Part shown: in pieces, positions 14,601 to 26,783 of the stretch
How positions within the stretch are numbered: position 1 is the first letter of the stretch
Layout of the letters: each line of letters starts with the position of its first letter
NCBI GenBank assembly: GCA_024036415.1
Contig: JAMWET010000464.1
Location: forward strand, 62,001-126,000
DNA from: Prochilodus magdalenae
Taxonomy: Eukaryota > Chordata > Actinopteri > Characiformes > Prochilodontidae
Length of the DNA: 64,000 nt
Direction of reading: 5' to 3'
The notes under the pieces: generated by a model
The model's input: only the letters and a program-made list of their open reading frames with translations
Database searches by the model: none
Told to the model about the DNA's origin: nothing
Program-made: the position numbers and the translations under genes

Positions 14601-17600
14601 AGTGTATGTATGAAACGCCAGTACACGCAAACTGCGGCAGCACTCACGCTACAGAAAGGCAGCATGTGTGAATCAGCCATTAATTGTGATGTATAGATTT
14701 TCTTTGCAGCACTTTCAGCACAGTGATGCAGTTTGTGTGTTGTTCACCTGAGTCTGAGCTCTGCCAACAGGTTTTCCTTGTTGACTCCCTAATGACAGGC
14801 CATTAGCAGTATGCCATGAGCAGTATGCCATGAGCAGTATGCGTTGTCGGTTTAGAAAAGATGTGTTTTTGGGGTTTAGGGCAGACACACCTCTCAGTAC
14901 ATCATAATTTTGTCTTTGTTTAAAGCACTTGTTCATCTCCAATAACAACCTGTCTACAGCAGGATAGAAAGAGTGTGTTCTCAGGCCATCCCTTCTGTCT
15001 AAGACGGATCTTTGTAAGGGTGTCTCCACAACAAACCCTCCAGGTGTTTTACTGTTCAGATGTGCCTGCAGTAGTGAAAAGGGATTGCAGTTCCTGTTTC
15101 TCTGCACAAGTCTTCTGCTTGCTTTCTTCCATTTGTCCTCTGTGGTGCGACAGATGATCCAAGATCAGAACTGAAGACTTTTAGCTGATCAGACATTAAT
15201 GTGGTTGATACATCTTAGAAATGAATGAGATGCAAAACAAACTTCTCATTGATAATTGCACCTAGAGCTCTTGCCTCTGATGTAGGCTGACCCATGATGT
15301 CCCGCAGCGCAGTTCGGATTGCTTGGACAGCCTTAATGACTCCTCAGACTTATACTGGCATGCCCAGCAAGGGTTACATAGCTTCTTGAATACTAACCGC
15401 TGTGCTTTTTTCTTTTTATGAAATCTTGCATCATGCAAATTTCAGTCCGCTAACACCAAACTGAGCTTACTGAGTTTAAATTGCTTGTGGCCCCTCCTTT
15501 CTGTTCCTGCACTGCATTGTTACATCCTGATATTACTGATGCTCCATCACAGCACTGGCCAGCACAACAATCTATATCTATACTACACTGACTAAGTATA
15601 TGCTTGATGCTGGCTATTAGAGAGTCCACATTCAACTCATCTGCTGGGGTGAAATTCATCATGGACTTTCTCTGACACTGGCTGTAAATACTGCATACTG
15701 AAATCTGTTCATTTTTGCCAGCATCTTTATTTTCCATTTGCTAAAACAGCAAAGTGCTCTACATGCCTTCCTTACCTCATCACTTATTTCTCTTTGCATC
15801 ATAACAGCCATTAACATAAATACCTTGTTTTGTATGTCATGGTGAATGTGTTTGGTATTTGATGTATTGCAGGCTGTTTCTCCGCTGTTGCATCAAACAT
15901 TCCTATGAAATGTTGAATCTTGAGAAATTACCCCAGTTAGATGACTCCTCACCCTCACTGTAACCTTGTGTGTGATCCTATGGCAAACTATATAGCACAG
16001 GCAACCCTGCACAGCCTTCATGTACTTTCAGTTTTCATAACCACCACCAGATGTCCCTTGTCAAGAATGTTTGCTATTTTTGAGCCGCTTGTCTGTTTTA
16101 GTTTAAACTCATTCCACTGCAAATTTGTGTCCCACACTTTCACAATGACTCTTCAAAGATGTCACAGCTTTTTGCCAGTTGTTGAACCAGCTGCTGGTAA
16201 ATATCGGCTCCAAATGAAATCGCTGCATTAAAAAGGCAGGCATTCGAGCCATGCATACCGATCCAACCAGTTTTTCTTAAAATACTTCTCAGCTGATTCT
16301 CAAATGGCCATGCAGGGTCTTTTTGAAGGGATTTTGCAGTGATTACTGAAGTATACATGTAAAGTAATCTCCTTCATTTTGGCTGGTCACTTGACTGGGG
16401 GCAAAAATATTATGTAAATAAAATGTTAATTTGAAAACATGAAAGCAAGCATCTTAAAACAGTGGAAGCTGTAATAAAGGAAAAGGACATAAATACTAAA
16501 AAACGATGTTATATTTTTGTTTTATGAATTGTATGTTCATTTGCACAGTACAAAATATAAAATGTGTTAAACTTAATTTTTAGCATATAATTTAAAAAGC
16601 AAGAAAGCTGTTTTAAGCAATATGGCAGATAGCAAAAGTGACTGAAGAAACTGGTGCAGACATGTCAAAGACTAATAAACAAATCAAAGAACAATAAACA
16701 AGTATGGCTTCAGACCATCTTGTACAGATCTTGGAGGCCCATGTGCTTTTCTTGATTTTAGTGCTTTCATTGTCTCTTTGGGAACCACTGACTTAAACCA
16801 TGCTACTCTGTTTCATGTTTAATCTGAGCCATTTCTGTTTATTTTTTGCAGGTACCAAATTTCAAAAAAGGACCATAAGTATTCTGATTGCTCTCATCTG
16901 GCTGTACTCACTGCTGTGGTCAGTGTTACCCTTGCTGGGTTGGGGGGGATATGGACCAGAGCCATATGGCTTGGCTTGCTCTGTGGACTGGGCTGGCTAC
17001 CAACACTCCTTGAATGGTTCGACATTCATTATGGCTCTGGCTATCTTGTGCACCATTGTCCCATGTGGAGTCATCTTATTTTCCTATTCTGGCATCGCCT
17101 GGAAGCTGCACAAGGCCTACCAGACCATTCAGAGCCATGACATGCTGCCTAACACTGGTGGCGTTGAGAGGAAAGTCACACTAGTAAGTTTTCTTTTTCT
17201 TTTCTTTTTTTTTTACAATGTCCAACTTAGAATATCAAACATCTGTGGTCTAATATAAGGTGGAGATCAGGTTGAAGGTTTAATGCTGTAGGAATAAGAA
17301 TTTACTAGCCACAATGTGTCTGGATACAGTTTTAGTTTTTGACATGATTTCATTTTAGGTAAGGTTAACTATATTCTGTCAAAATGGGCACTAAAAGTGT
17401 CTTTAAGTTCCTCCTGTTTCAGCTTCAAGCTTGATGACTTTTTATTGAGTAACCCCCACAGTAAAAAATGTGAAAGATTGCACACATTGTGTATCACTGT
17501 GCATATGTGTGGATGGTGGTTTGACACCTGGAGCCAAATCAAAGCCTTATCCTAATTTTAACCTTACCTTTACCTTAAAATGTAATGATTTGCATTTGGG

Positions 17601-18258
17601 CACCAGTTTGAGGCCCACACAAAGAAGAAAGGTCCTCATGTGGTAAGTCTATGAACAGGTTTTGGTCCACCTCATACAGCACAAGCTTAACCCACACACA
17701 ATCTGAAACTGAGAAACAATGATGACAGGTATAAGGTAATAAGAAATGAGAGTTATCCACTGATTTAATCTTTCTTTACTGTGAAGAGAGAAAACCATAT
17801 ATTCACAAACTTGTGTTGGCTGGGAAACACTTCAGTCAGCAAATGTTCCTCTGGTGTTTCAGATGGCCATTCTAATCAGCTCTGGCTTCATCATCTCCTG
17901 GACACCCTACGTGGCCATCAGCCTCTGGACCATGTTTCACTCTGAGGGGAAGGATAGTGTGGCACCTATCGTCAGCCTGCTCCCATGCCTATTTGCCAAA
18001 TGCTCCACAGCATATAACCCTTTTGTCTATTACATCTTCTGCAAGTCTTTCCGCCAGGAGCTGAAGCAACTGCGAGGCTGCTGCTGGTGTCATCACCCAG
18101 CGGTGGAGCTACCCTCTGCAGAAGAAGAGCACAATCAGTGGAAGATCTCAGTGATACTTAAAAGTCCAGGAGAACAGAGAAGTCAGTGCACTTCTCTGGG
18201 GGTGTGTCAGACTGCTTCTAACAGCAGGCGTGAGGGCCAGGTGACAAGTTTATGTTAG
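5579..18258 (+). CDS. Opsin A: OPN5-group non-visual opsin, four coding exons
   Basis: The four exons 5579-5651, 9143-9436, 16852-17183 and 17863-18258 join into one frame of 364 codons plus stop, all with GT-AG splice sites and intron phases 1, 1, 0. The product is a seven-helix GPCR that binds retinal. Visible landmarks (bovine rhodopsin numbering) are GN in TM1, NLAVTD in TM2, C110, Y113, VRY at 134-136, E181 and C187 in YGPEPYGLAC, SWTPY in TM6, K296 in LFAKCSTAYNP and NPFVYY in TM7. K296 is the chromophore attachment site, and E181 is the expected counterion because 113 is Tyr. The start SKLSPAVDY resembles the SKLS start of OPN5. It most resembles fish opn6/opn8/opn9-type neuropsins; the exact orthologue is not assigned. 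The C-tail has a CCWC cluster likely to be palmitoylated. Odd point: V134 replaces the usual D/E. The family call is secure; the sub-family is not. Confidence 0.93.
5652..9142 (+). other. Opsin A intron 1
   Basis: A 3.5 kb phase-1 intron between donor GTGAGT and acceptor AG at 9141-9142. It holds no conserved exon. One transposon relic is listed separately at 8055-8310, and the rest is AT-rich unique sequence. Confidence 0.8.
8055..8310 (+). mobile_element. Tc1-like relic, 5' part (copy D of a four-copy family)
   Basis: The sequence around 8128-8290 (phrases 'gtttgacattgtgagacatg' and 'gacattcagtcagtagtg') matches the reverse complement of 57580-57690 and the + strand of about 53550-53650. 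It is heavily decayed with no usable reading frame. It belongs to the same dispersed family as the copies near 30.6, 53.5 and 57 kb, which retain Tc1-like transposase phrases. Confidence 0.5.
9143..9436 (+). CDS. Opsin A exon 2 (TM1 to cytoplasmic end of TM3)
   Basis: Acceptor AG is at 9141-9142 and donor GTAACA at 9437, both phase 1. The exon is 294 bases, exactly the length of the opsin B exon 2. It encodes the TM1 GN motif, a basic first intracellular loop (ARRHGLLK), TM2 NLAVTD, the HAW motif of extracellular loop 1, C110 and TM3 ending VRY. By hand alignment about 57 of 98 residues match opsin B. This fixes the reading frame of the gene. Confidence 0.95.
10320..10565 (+). mobile_element. 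Possible Tc1-like 3' end remnant
   Basis: The stretch ends with 'cttttgcacagtactgta', the characteristic terminal phrase of many fish Tc1-like transposons. No transposase frame survives upstream of it, so only the end is recognisable. A similar terminal phrase occurs near 40919. Confidence 0.4.
11740..12064 (+). repeat. LINE 3' tail (L2/Rex-like)
   Basis: The segment ends with 'aatgacaataaagttgactt', matching the tail at 4430-4450. Upstream is the typical low-complexity run with repeated 'ttgcacatt'/'gtgca' phrases. No reverse transcriptase is left. Confidence 0.5.
12444..12550 (+). repeat. Fragment of a dispersed DNA-transposon-like repeat
   Basis: The phrase 'gggctgagcgatatggcc' followed by 'gagtgatatggttatcacaa' matches the start of a non-autonomous repeat family common in teleosts ('gggctgggcgatatggcc'). 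The opposite end is not found nearby, so this copy is truncated. Confidence 0.45.
13500..13745 (-). repeat. LINE-derived repeat fragment
   Basis: The phrases 'tagttttattgtcaatactt' and 'gaaactgcatttctctctga' are typical of a fish LINE 3' region that often precedes blocks like the one at 52800-53060. Open frames on the minus strand here look like chance. Class assignment is tentative. Confidence 0.4.
14715..15760 (-). pseudogene. hAT-superfamily transposase relic
   Basis: Read on the minus strand, an N-ward segment (15737-15450) contains QCCDGASVISG. This resembles the DGA(S/N)xMSG block that holds the second catalytic Asp of hAT/ZMYM1-like transposases. A C-ward segment (15107-14715) contains FYPAVDRLLLEMNKCF, followed by an ALNP phrase, as in the same family. 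The two lie in different frames with stops between them, so the gene is dead. Remnants may extend to about 16360. It sits antisense in opsin A intron 2 and should not be read as a host gene. Confidence 0.65.
16852..17183 (+). CDS. Opsin A exon 3 (intracellular loop 2 to loop 3)
   Basis: Acceptor TTTTTTGCAG precedes 16852 and donor GTAAGT is at 17184; the exon enters in phase 1 and leaves in phase 0. It encodes TM4 (WLYSLLWSVLPLLGWG), extracellular loop 2 with E181 and C187, TM5 with its proline and tyrosine, and a short third intracellular loop. Position 188 is Ser. Extracellular loop 2 carries an N-G-S glycosylation sequon that opsin B lacks. The exon is two codons longer than its opsin B counterpart. 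Confidence 0.95.
17184..17862 (+). other. Opsin A intron 3
   Basis: A short 679-base phase-0 intron between GTAAGT and the acceptor at 17861-17862 (GTTTCAG). A T-rich run follows the donor. No other feature is seen. Confidence 0.85.
17863..18258 (+). CDS. Opsin A exon 4 (TM6, TM7, C-tail)
   Basis: The exon begins ATGGCCATT in frame and ends at a TAG stop. It encodes TM6 with SWTPY (the usual CWxP cysteine is Ser), TM7 with K296 in FAKCSTAYNP, NPFVYY, a helix 8 with KSFRQELKQL, and then RGCCWC, a likely palmitoylation cluster. The tail of roughly 70 residues after the cysteines is Ser/Thr-containing and hydrophilic, as expected for a receptor-kinase target. It has no similarity to the opsin B tail. 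Confidence 0.95.
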   Translation: MAILISSGFIISWTPYVAISLWTMFHSEGKDSVAPIVSLLPCLFAKCSTAYNPFVYYIFCKSFRQELKQLRGCCWCHHPAVELPSAEEEHNQWKISVILKSPGEQRSQCTSLGVCQTASNSRREGQVTSLC

Positions 18259-18882
18259 TTCTGGAAAAAACATCAAGACTGCATATGTTTCAATGTTTGG
18301 GTTTTATGCTACATTTGCTTGGTTTACTTGATTGAGAGGACAATGATCTCTAAAGTATTCGTGGCACTTATCCACACAGTAGCTTCCTGGTCTAGAACTG
18401 TAAATGAGCAACAGGTAATCAAGCCTCATGCATGAAATTTACATCGGGCAAGGGTCATCTTTATTATCGTTATCAGTAATGTTTTTTGAGAGAATATGAA
18501 AAATGAGGATTGATAATGTGGAAAGAATGCCTCAAACTCAGTTTGTGACATCCTGATACTGAAAAAAAAAACATAGGAAGCTTGATTTAGAGCTTACAGC
18601 TACAAGGCTGCAATGAACATGTTCTAGTTGGTGATGGATCATTTTAAGATGTGTGTAGGGGGAATAATGAATTTTGCAGTAAATTATACAGAATTATAGT
18701 CTCTTTCATTTTGCCTGGTCCCTTTTGACCAGGAGTACAAATGTTATGAAATTAATTAATTCTATATTTATGACAAAAAAATAGTAAAGCTGTCAAATTT
18801 AACCAGACAAAGAGCCAAAGATATCTAAAAAAAATAATCAAGAACCAAAAAAAGAAGTCTAAAAATACTTTTCCATCACTGG

Positions 18883-18888
18883 AATAAA
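18883..18888 (+). terminator. Candidate poly(A) signal of opsin A
   Basis: An AATAAA lies about 625 bases after the stop codon. It is the first perfect hexamer I see downstream. Many AT-rich hexamers occur here, so the call is weak. Confidence 0.3.
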
Positions 18889-19639
18889 CCCATTAACACT
18901 TGAGAATGCAGAAAGTAATACAACACCATTCAGTCAAAAGACTGAAAACTTAAATTACCTTAAGCCCATCAAAGCACATAAAGCCAGATGCTACCATCCA
19001 ATTAGAATCCAGCAGTTATACTTTATCTTCCCATATCTTGGGATTTCTGTTTTCATTATTCAGATTCCTGGGATTCTTTTTGAATCATATCCATTAAGGT
19101 TTGTCAGAATATTTGCAGTAACTGCTGATTACTGTATTATTGTTTATTAGTAAGATTTCCTTGCAGAAAAGCAGTATATAAGTAGTCTAGATTTGGAAAA
19201 TACAGAAGAACTAGATTAAAGTAACTTTAAACCAGGGCTGTAAAAAGTACAGAGAAACTGTACTTAAGAGATTGAAAGGAGTACCGTATCAAAATCTTAC
19301 TCAGGGCACATATGAAGTAAAAAATATTTACTTATTTTAGCATATTTGTGGGCAGTAACCTTTTACTGTGATATGAATGTGGCTAAACGTTTTAGTCCAA
19401 ACAAAAAATTAACAAGAGCAGTTCAATTAAAACTGAGTAAGATACAAATCTTCCATAATAACATGTAAGTAAATTAATTAATTTATCAATACAGTTACTC
19501 CAACCTCCACTCCTGCTTAAAGATCACTGTATTGTGTTTAACACCAGTCTTCAACTGTATAACTCTGTAGCACCAATGACTATGGATATTTAGTGGATAT
19601 AAATTTAACCACCACTATGCACACCTAATTTTCAGAGAA

Positions 19640-19960
19640 ACTGGTAAGTACAGAGTGTGCAGTCAGATATTTTTTCTGTCCATCCTTCCACTGTGAGAAG
19701 GCAACTCAGGGCTAAGGGTCTGAAACAGTATGAGACTGTCAAGAAGCCATTGAACACTAAAGCTGGACCTCTGGGATATGAAGTAAGGCTTTTGGGCTTT
19801 GAGTCTAAACGTGTTTGCAATTATTTGGATTACGTGAAACCTTCTAATACTGTCATTTTGATGTGTGAAAGTTTTTTTTCCTGCAGACTGAAAACAGGTC
19901 TCCTGAAAAGAATTGAAGCTATAATAAAGACAAAGTGTGGACACAATAAATACTGAAGAA
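19640..19960 (+). pseudogene. Tc1-like transposase fragment (HTH region)
   Basis: An open stretch reads STVRRQLRAKGLKQYETVKKP. This resembles the second helix-turn-helix of Tc1-like transposases, where TVRRxLxxxGLxxxxxxKKP is typical. The DDE catalytic part is not recognisable, and the frame then runs into unrelated sequence. The minus-strand fragment at 49342-49638 shows a related phrase. Confidence 0.5.
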
Positions 19961-20959
19961 ATGACAATAAACTGTATTTATTTTATAAAAATGAATATGT
20001 GTACTAGTTGGTTGTTTTCATCGGGTTTTAAATAAATGACTGTTTGTTTATATGAAAACGTTTAAATGAACTTTTTGATAAGTAACAAACTCTTGTATAG
20101 CTTGTTATTATACATAATGATATAGTTGTGATAACCAACCACACTATTCATAAAGTGTGTCCACACTAAGCAGGATACCCTGTAGTTCCACTAGTTCACT
20201 CATATACACGCATGTAGACTCATATACAGTATTTGGTTAATGTGGTTTGTGGTAGGAGAGTGATTGGATAGGAGAGGTTGTTCCCCTATGCATTACTGTT
20301 AGATAATTTACTTTGTCTATTACTGTATGAATATGTGGGGGGTAAATTATGTACCATCACAAACATAAGACGTATAGAAGCCAAAGCAACTGTGTGCTTT
20401 TCCGCAAGGTTTAACTGTGCCACTTACCCTTTTGGACACAACCTACTTGCTGCACTGTTAGATGAAATGATGGTACTGCCATTGAAATTTTCTTTGGAAC
20501 TGATTTTTATTCTATATATAGGTATAGAATTAAGAAAACCGTGAAGTCTAATTCTGTAAAGAATGGAACCACAAGCAAACTAAACAGAGTGTAAAACTTA
20601 AGAAACAGGTGGAGCACCAAACAAATTAAGGAAAACCCTAAAATGAACCACAAAGCAGAGCTTCCTTTTACACTGAATATTGGTTTTTGTTAAAACTCTA
20701 CCCGAGGCCCTATATCTGGCATTTCCCGGTGGGCGGATGCACCTCAGGGCCAATATCATTTAATTAATCATTTTTTCACAAAGCAAATAAGTTAAACAAC
20801 AACCAGAGGTGTAAATCTGAATTGTCTGAATTGGTTTGAGGCATGAGGCCGGCTACCTGATCACTGGATGTACTGTACTTTTTCTTAATGGTGTGCTGCA
20901 CAGTACTGGCCCCAGCACTTTATATATAATGAACAGGTGTTTTTGTAATGGGATGGTCC

Positions 20960-21650
20960 CAGACAGTTTAAAATATGCAGCTGTCCATCCTTAACTGAGG
21001 AAGCCCAGTCTGAACCAGACATCTCTTAGTAACATAAGAATGATCACTAATTCACATCATGTTTTTTAAGGGTTCTAGAAAAATCGAGAAACATTGTGCA
21101 TTTTTCTTAAAACCAATAATCTAAACAAATTTCAATCTGGTTTTATAGCACATCATAGCACCAACCTTTTGACGGTAACTAACGATATACTGTTAACTGT
21201 GGCCTCAGTGCAGCATGTAGTAAGGTCAATCATAACATCATTCTTGGCCTTAATCAAGGGATTTGAGATTTGCCCTACAGTGGTTTCCCTCCTACCAGGA
21301 AGATAACTTTTTCAGTGAAGTTTAGTAATTTCTCCTCATCCTTGGCAGCAATCATCTATGGAGTACCTCAGGGCTATATTTTTGGTCCTTTATTCTTCTG
21401 CCTATAAATGGAATGCCTTCTGCAAACACAAAATATCTTGTCATTGTAATGCAGATGATACTCAGTTATATCTCCCATTTGAAGAAGGTTCTGTGTAAGC
21501 CATGCCTGACAGTCTTTACCTGACTGTCTAGACCCACTTTCTTTAAATATGCACACAAATATGCCAGGAATCTTGGTGATATCTTTTACTATGCATTTCA
21601 ATTTGACAGACAAATCAGCTCTGTGGTCAGGGCTAGCTTTTATCAACAAT
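20960..21650 (+). pseudogene. Decayed L2-like LINE reverse transcriptase
   Basis: Broken frames on the + strand read like an L2/Maui-type reverse transcriptase: FQSGFIAHHST (about 21129-21161), a VPQG...FGP block near 21363-21390 and NADDTQLYLPFEEGS near 21445-21495, where the usual YADD is NADD. Stops and shifts separate the blocks and a large middle part is missing. It is inactive. Confidence 0.6.
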
Positions 21651-24413
21651 CACCAAGTTTAAATCTTATCACTGAAATGCTTTTATTTTAATCATGTCTT
21701 GACTACTGTCAACAAAATTATTATTATCTATTTATTTTATGAACAATATATAATGTTACAGTGGGCTGACCTGCTAACAGGCTAATAGGTAACAGCTTAT
21801 TCAGAAATATCCAGTTACAGGCTCTAAGTTTAAATATTTACTGATAGGATCATATGAGATGTTATATGAGATAATAACTGAATGTTTATACTGTATTCTA
21901 CTGTGTTTTGGCTATAGCTGCCATTTGGTGAAGCAAAACACAGTTAGCTTGTCATGATTTCTTAAGGAATTAGCTTTATGTTAGCATGGTTCACTGGTTG
22001 TAGAAAGGTATAATTGCATTATAGATCGCTATGTGTCTCTGACATACATCTGTATCAGGATCTCACTGTAAACAAAATGGAGATATTTATGAAATGACAT
22101 TTTACACCCTAAAAATGACAGTATGGCTAAGCTCAAGGATTGAGTTTCCCAGTCAGTGTATGGTTGCATAATGTATCCACAAGCATGTCACATGTAATTG
22201 GGTCATGAATGTCCCAGTGTTCCCATTACCAGGGACCTATCTACTCTTCAAATTTAAGATTCGTTATGAACTGATTCACTACATATGGAACTAGTGAGTG
22301 AATTGAGTAACGGCTGAATAAGATGGCTGGTAATTAAAAAGCTGAGATGATTAGAAACAAGTGTGGATAATGATGCCAGTGATCATAAAGGTAGAAAGCA
22401 CTGATTGATGGAACAGTGTGAAAGGGAGGTGTGAAATTCTAACGCTCTTACCTCAAATCTTTAAGTGTTTAATAGGGTGTTATGCCTGGAAAACACAAGA
22501 CGGTTGTAATAAAGTACAGCAGTGCTGGACTAGTGTGAGACTTCAAAGACTATGAGTGTACATATATAGCTAATAATAATCATCATCATCATCTTTATCA
22601 TTTTAAACAAAAAGACATTGAATTTAAAGAGAGATTGAAAAAAATCTGACAAAGGCATAGCTGAGTCCCTGTGCTGAAATTAACTGTAAATTAATTGCAT
22701 GCAAAATATACAAACAAACATTTAATCTGGCAAAGATATGTGTGTTGATGTGAATAAGAATGAGGTCATTCAAGATAGGGCCATCTAAATAAGACTGACA
22801 GTCCAACCAGGAGGGTATTTTATGATGCTTTATTTTAAGAGGTCCTTTTTGAGACTCAATATACAGTAACATATTACCAGCATATCGGTAATGCAGCAGC
22901 AGTGAAGATGTCATGCCTGCCATGCTTTTCTTTATGTCTGCCTGTATTTATTTGTCCCTCCTGTCATGGCCATTTGCTTCTGTTTACTTTGGTTTGTCTT
23001 TGCCTTATTTCCATACCCCTTACCTGTCCCTAGTTTGTCTTCCCTCCTTTTTGCCATGTGTCCCTTAATAGTCCATGTGCTTATATTCCCCTTTGTTTGC
23101 TTCTAGGCTTATTTTGTCATTTGTAATTGCGAATGTATGTACCCTGTTTCTCAGTGTAAATCATTTTGTAAATTATCATGGACTCTTGTGCACTCATTAT
23201 CTCTGCCTGCACTTTGACTCCTTGTAATGTCAAAATGGACTGTAATCAAAAAAATCTGTCTGTGTATCCTCCTCCCTCGCCTGCTCCATTGTCACAGAAT
23301 GCCAGAGCAACAACTAATTCAACAGCACATGGCAATCTTTAAGCTTCTCTACTCACCTGATCACTGTAGGTAGCTGCATGAAATATCAGTGAAATCACAC
23401 AAAGACCTCAGCATCACTGCCTGAAATCATCTCCGCTTTTGATTTTCTGATAGATTTCGGATAGAACACATTTTATGAACAATGGCTCTGCATGTGCTTA
23501 AAAGTAGCTTAGGTTCTGCTTCCTAGCATAGTCATGCAACTGACTTCACACAAACAGAACCAACAGAACAGATTCAAACACATGGAAATCTTCTGTGCAT
23601 ACAACCCTACATTTGTAGTTCCTGTTCAGGCTGGTTAAAGGCTTTTGCCTCACCTGTCCATGTATATAAAGCACTGTAAAGAATGGAACACTATTTTTTA
23701 GTGGTTTTAAGGTGCTTATCTGCATCACTTGATTTTGGGACTGTTGTCATTCCAGATGGGTAATATAGTCAGGTAGGTACTTGTATCATATGATACAGTT
23801 AGAGAGTATATATACTACCATGTAGTTGCTATGGTAGTTTATCAACCCTTCATGAAATTAAGGTGCTATAGCGAAACTAAACATGTTCATGCAATGGCTG
23901 TAGTGAGCAAAAACTCAGAACCTGTATTCACCTAAACCACATTAATAACTTAACTGACAAACAATACACTCCTTTATAATACACTGTAGTTACATTGCTG
24001 TATTTATCAGTCTAATGGACATTTAACATTAGACGGTAATGGGAGGTGTGGCTTGAGAATAATGAATAAACATTGTGTTGCATTTTATAAATTACAAAAA
24101 TAATTTTTATATGTGAAGCCTGTTATTTCTTTGCCCTGTGGTACATAAGATCCCTGTTACACCAGCCTGTAAGAACAGCTATATGTATAATTAGGGATAT
24201 GATTTCTAAGTGGTATATATTGTCCTTGATGCTCTGTACTTTAACCTCATAGTCATTATTTCATTTCAAATCCAATTCACTGAAGAGCATGGCCAAAAAA
24301 AATTTCCTTCTTCTCAATTCTTACTCACTTGTATATCCATCTACCCAAGAATAACTAATTTGTTTAAGCCATAGTCATATTCTCATTATGCTCTATACTG
24401 GCTAAGTCTTTTT

Positions 24414-24432
24414 GTGTATATATATATATATA
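24414..24432. repeat. (TA)n microsatellite
   Basis: A short pure TA dinucleotide run. Confidence 0.9.
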
Positions 24433-24689
24433 TCCAGTTTCTGAAGTCAGCATCTTCACATGTACAGCAGGTTCTTAGTGATGAAGTGAGAAACAGAAGA
24501 TTTGGTTCTAGCTTTACTGGCAGATACGGTGAGCGTCTGTTTCATTAAGACAAGGTCAAGCAGCAAACACACAGGACAACACAGGAGCACCACCTCAATT
24601 GAATGTCACTTAACCACCATAAGATGACCTCAAGTGACCTAAAGAAAGACTGGCGAGTGGTGGCTTGTCTATTATGCACAGCAATGGAC

Positions 24690-24715
24690 ATATATATATA
24701 TATATATATATATAT
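24690..24715. repeat. (TA)n microsatellite
   Basis: About 25 bases of pure TA dinucleotide. Confidence 0.9.
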
Positions 24716-24982
24716 GGGCACTGTTTATATTAAACAGACATTCCTATATTTAACATGAACTAGCATACTATATATTTAATTAACATTAATATATATCAAT
24801 AAGAAGTATTGAAGAAAAAGCACTTCTCCACTTATTGTCTACTATATTTTCTACATGTACCAGACAGTTATCTTTTGTATTGTGTAAATATTGGAAAAAA
24901 GGACATGCTCCTAATTCGTTTAGGACGAAACACTGTAAGAAAATTGTGTGTGTGTGTGTATATATAGTCATATGCAAGTCAT

Positions 24983-25300
24983 GCAAATGTTGTAAATGCA
25001 GGCATAAACTGCAGAGACAAAAGCTGATGTAATCAAACATGACCTCGGCACAAACTGCAGGTGCAGAGAAGCTTTATTTGAGCTTTTCTTAGAATCAGGG
25101 TCAAGAAGCAGGCAGACAGGGTCATCACGGGTCAATATTTACCAAACACGAACCGAAACAGGTGTGTGAAACAGCTTATAAGGTTTCTTGAGCTGATGTT
25201 GTCTGCAAATGTTGTAAATGGAGGCTCTAAGGGAGTGCATACGACAAAAGCTAGATGATTTTTATGTGTTACCACGGCACAAACTACAGGTGCAGAGCCC
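24983..25300. repeat. Imperfect direct repeat pair of about 90 bases
   Basis: The stretch 24983-25072 and the stretch 25204-25300 share 'gcaaatgttgtaaatg', then 'acaaaagct', then 'cggcacaaact-caggtgcagag' in the same order and spacing. The second copy has a small insertion. It could be a local duplication or part of a larger decayed element; no coding content is seen. Confidence 0.6.
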
Positions 25301-26783
25301 CACTCGTGGTCTACCTTTTTTGGGACTGAGCTATTGTTGCTCCTTGGCACTTCCATTTCACAATAATAGCACTTACAGTTAACCACAGCAGAGCGAGCAG
25401 AAAAGAAATTTCAAGTTGACTTGTGGCAAAGGTGGCATCCAGTGCTGTAAAGTGCCATGTGTAAAGTCTCTGAGGTCTTAAATTTTACCCAGTCTGAATG
25501 CCATTATTTGTTTATAGCGATATATACACCTGTTAGCAGTGGACTCAATAATTAGGTGGGCTGTCCACCTGCTTCTGGATATATAGTGATCAGGGGGCTA
25601 CAAACAAGACTACAAACCAGTCTGAATAGGTCTCCAAACAAAGAGTAGGTGTACGTGATAAGACAAACTGAGAACAGGAATCAGTGCGCTTTTTTACAGT
25701 TAGAAAACCAATAATAGAGAATAATAGACTTGGCGTACCTTAATCTCTATGAACCAGCTCCAATTTAATGTTGAGTCTGCTAATGTCTTGAAGTGATGTC
25801 TGAAGTTGTAACACAACCTGGGTGCTAATGCAGTACTTATAATGCAATAGCAGCCAAGCTAACAGTAAACTGCCAGCGATTACTTGATGTCTTGTTATTT
25901 AATTCTCAGCCTGTCAATAACCTAATAACAAGCAGTCTTAGTGGCACAAACGGCCTACATTCCTATAAATAAACCTTCACCAATGGCCTTTGACTTGGAG
26001 GTATGGTACTATATAAAATCTAATTGATTAGAAGGCAGAAAGCATCATGTATTTTTAGGAGTGTTGTTTACGGTTATTTCTGAATGCTCTGAGTTCATGT
26101 TGCAAGTGTCTAGGTGTTAATTGCCTAGTCCCCTAACCAATAATGGACACCATAATGGACATCTGATCTCTATGGCTTTAAATAAGCTGGTGTGATGACT
26201 TTCAGGGATATAACTAAAGATATTATGACATTTTCCCAAACAATCTTACAAAAAGCCGTTCAGGGTCAGAGCTTGCTCCGTAACCTCCTGGTTCCATTAA
26301 GTATGAATGATCATTGACAAGAACACGGTTATACCCACACTGTGCACAGTGGAGGTCTTAGCATTCATGCTGGTGCCTGCCTCTCTGCACTCACTAACAA
26401 GCTCATATCCTACATTTCTCTTGTATCTGTCTTCTTTTTACCCTGAGGTCTTTGTGTGGTTTCATCTATCAGTGGTAATTTTACATGATCATTTTCCAAC
26501 CTTTCCATATACCTTAATATGGAACAGACTGGTTTTGTTACCGTGACTTTATGTAAATGATCTTTGAGCAGCTTTGTATCGTGTCTCATTCTGAAAGCAG
26601 TCCAGGTTGAGACTTTCCGTTTCAGTGTGAATGGGGAGATGAGGTTACGTTGGTGTAGGCTGAATTGGTGGATTTATGTAAATGAGTAGATTTTCATGTC
26701 ATAGCTTAGAAAATTTGAAGACGTGCTGATTTCCCCACTGTGGGATCAACAAGGGACTTAAATCTTTTTGCAATGTACTTGTT

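Larger units (their letters stand above)
9437..16851 (+). other. Opsin A intron 2
   Basis: A 7.4 kb phase-1 intron, the longest in the gene. It carries several old repeats listed separately (Tc1 3' end, LINE tails, a hAT relic). I see no further opsin exon inside it on either strand. Confidence 0.8.
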
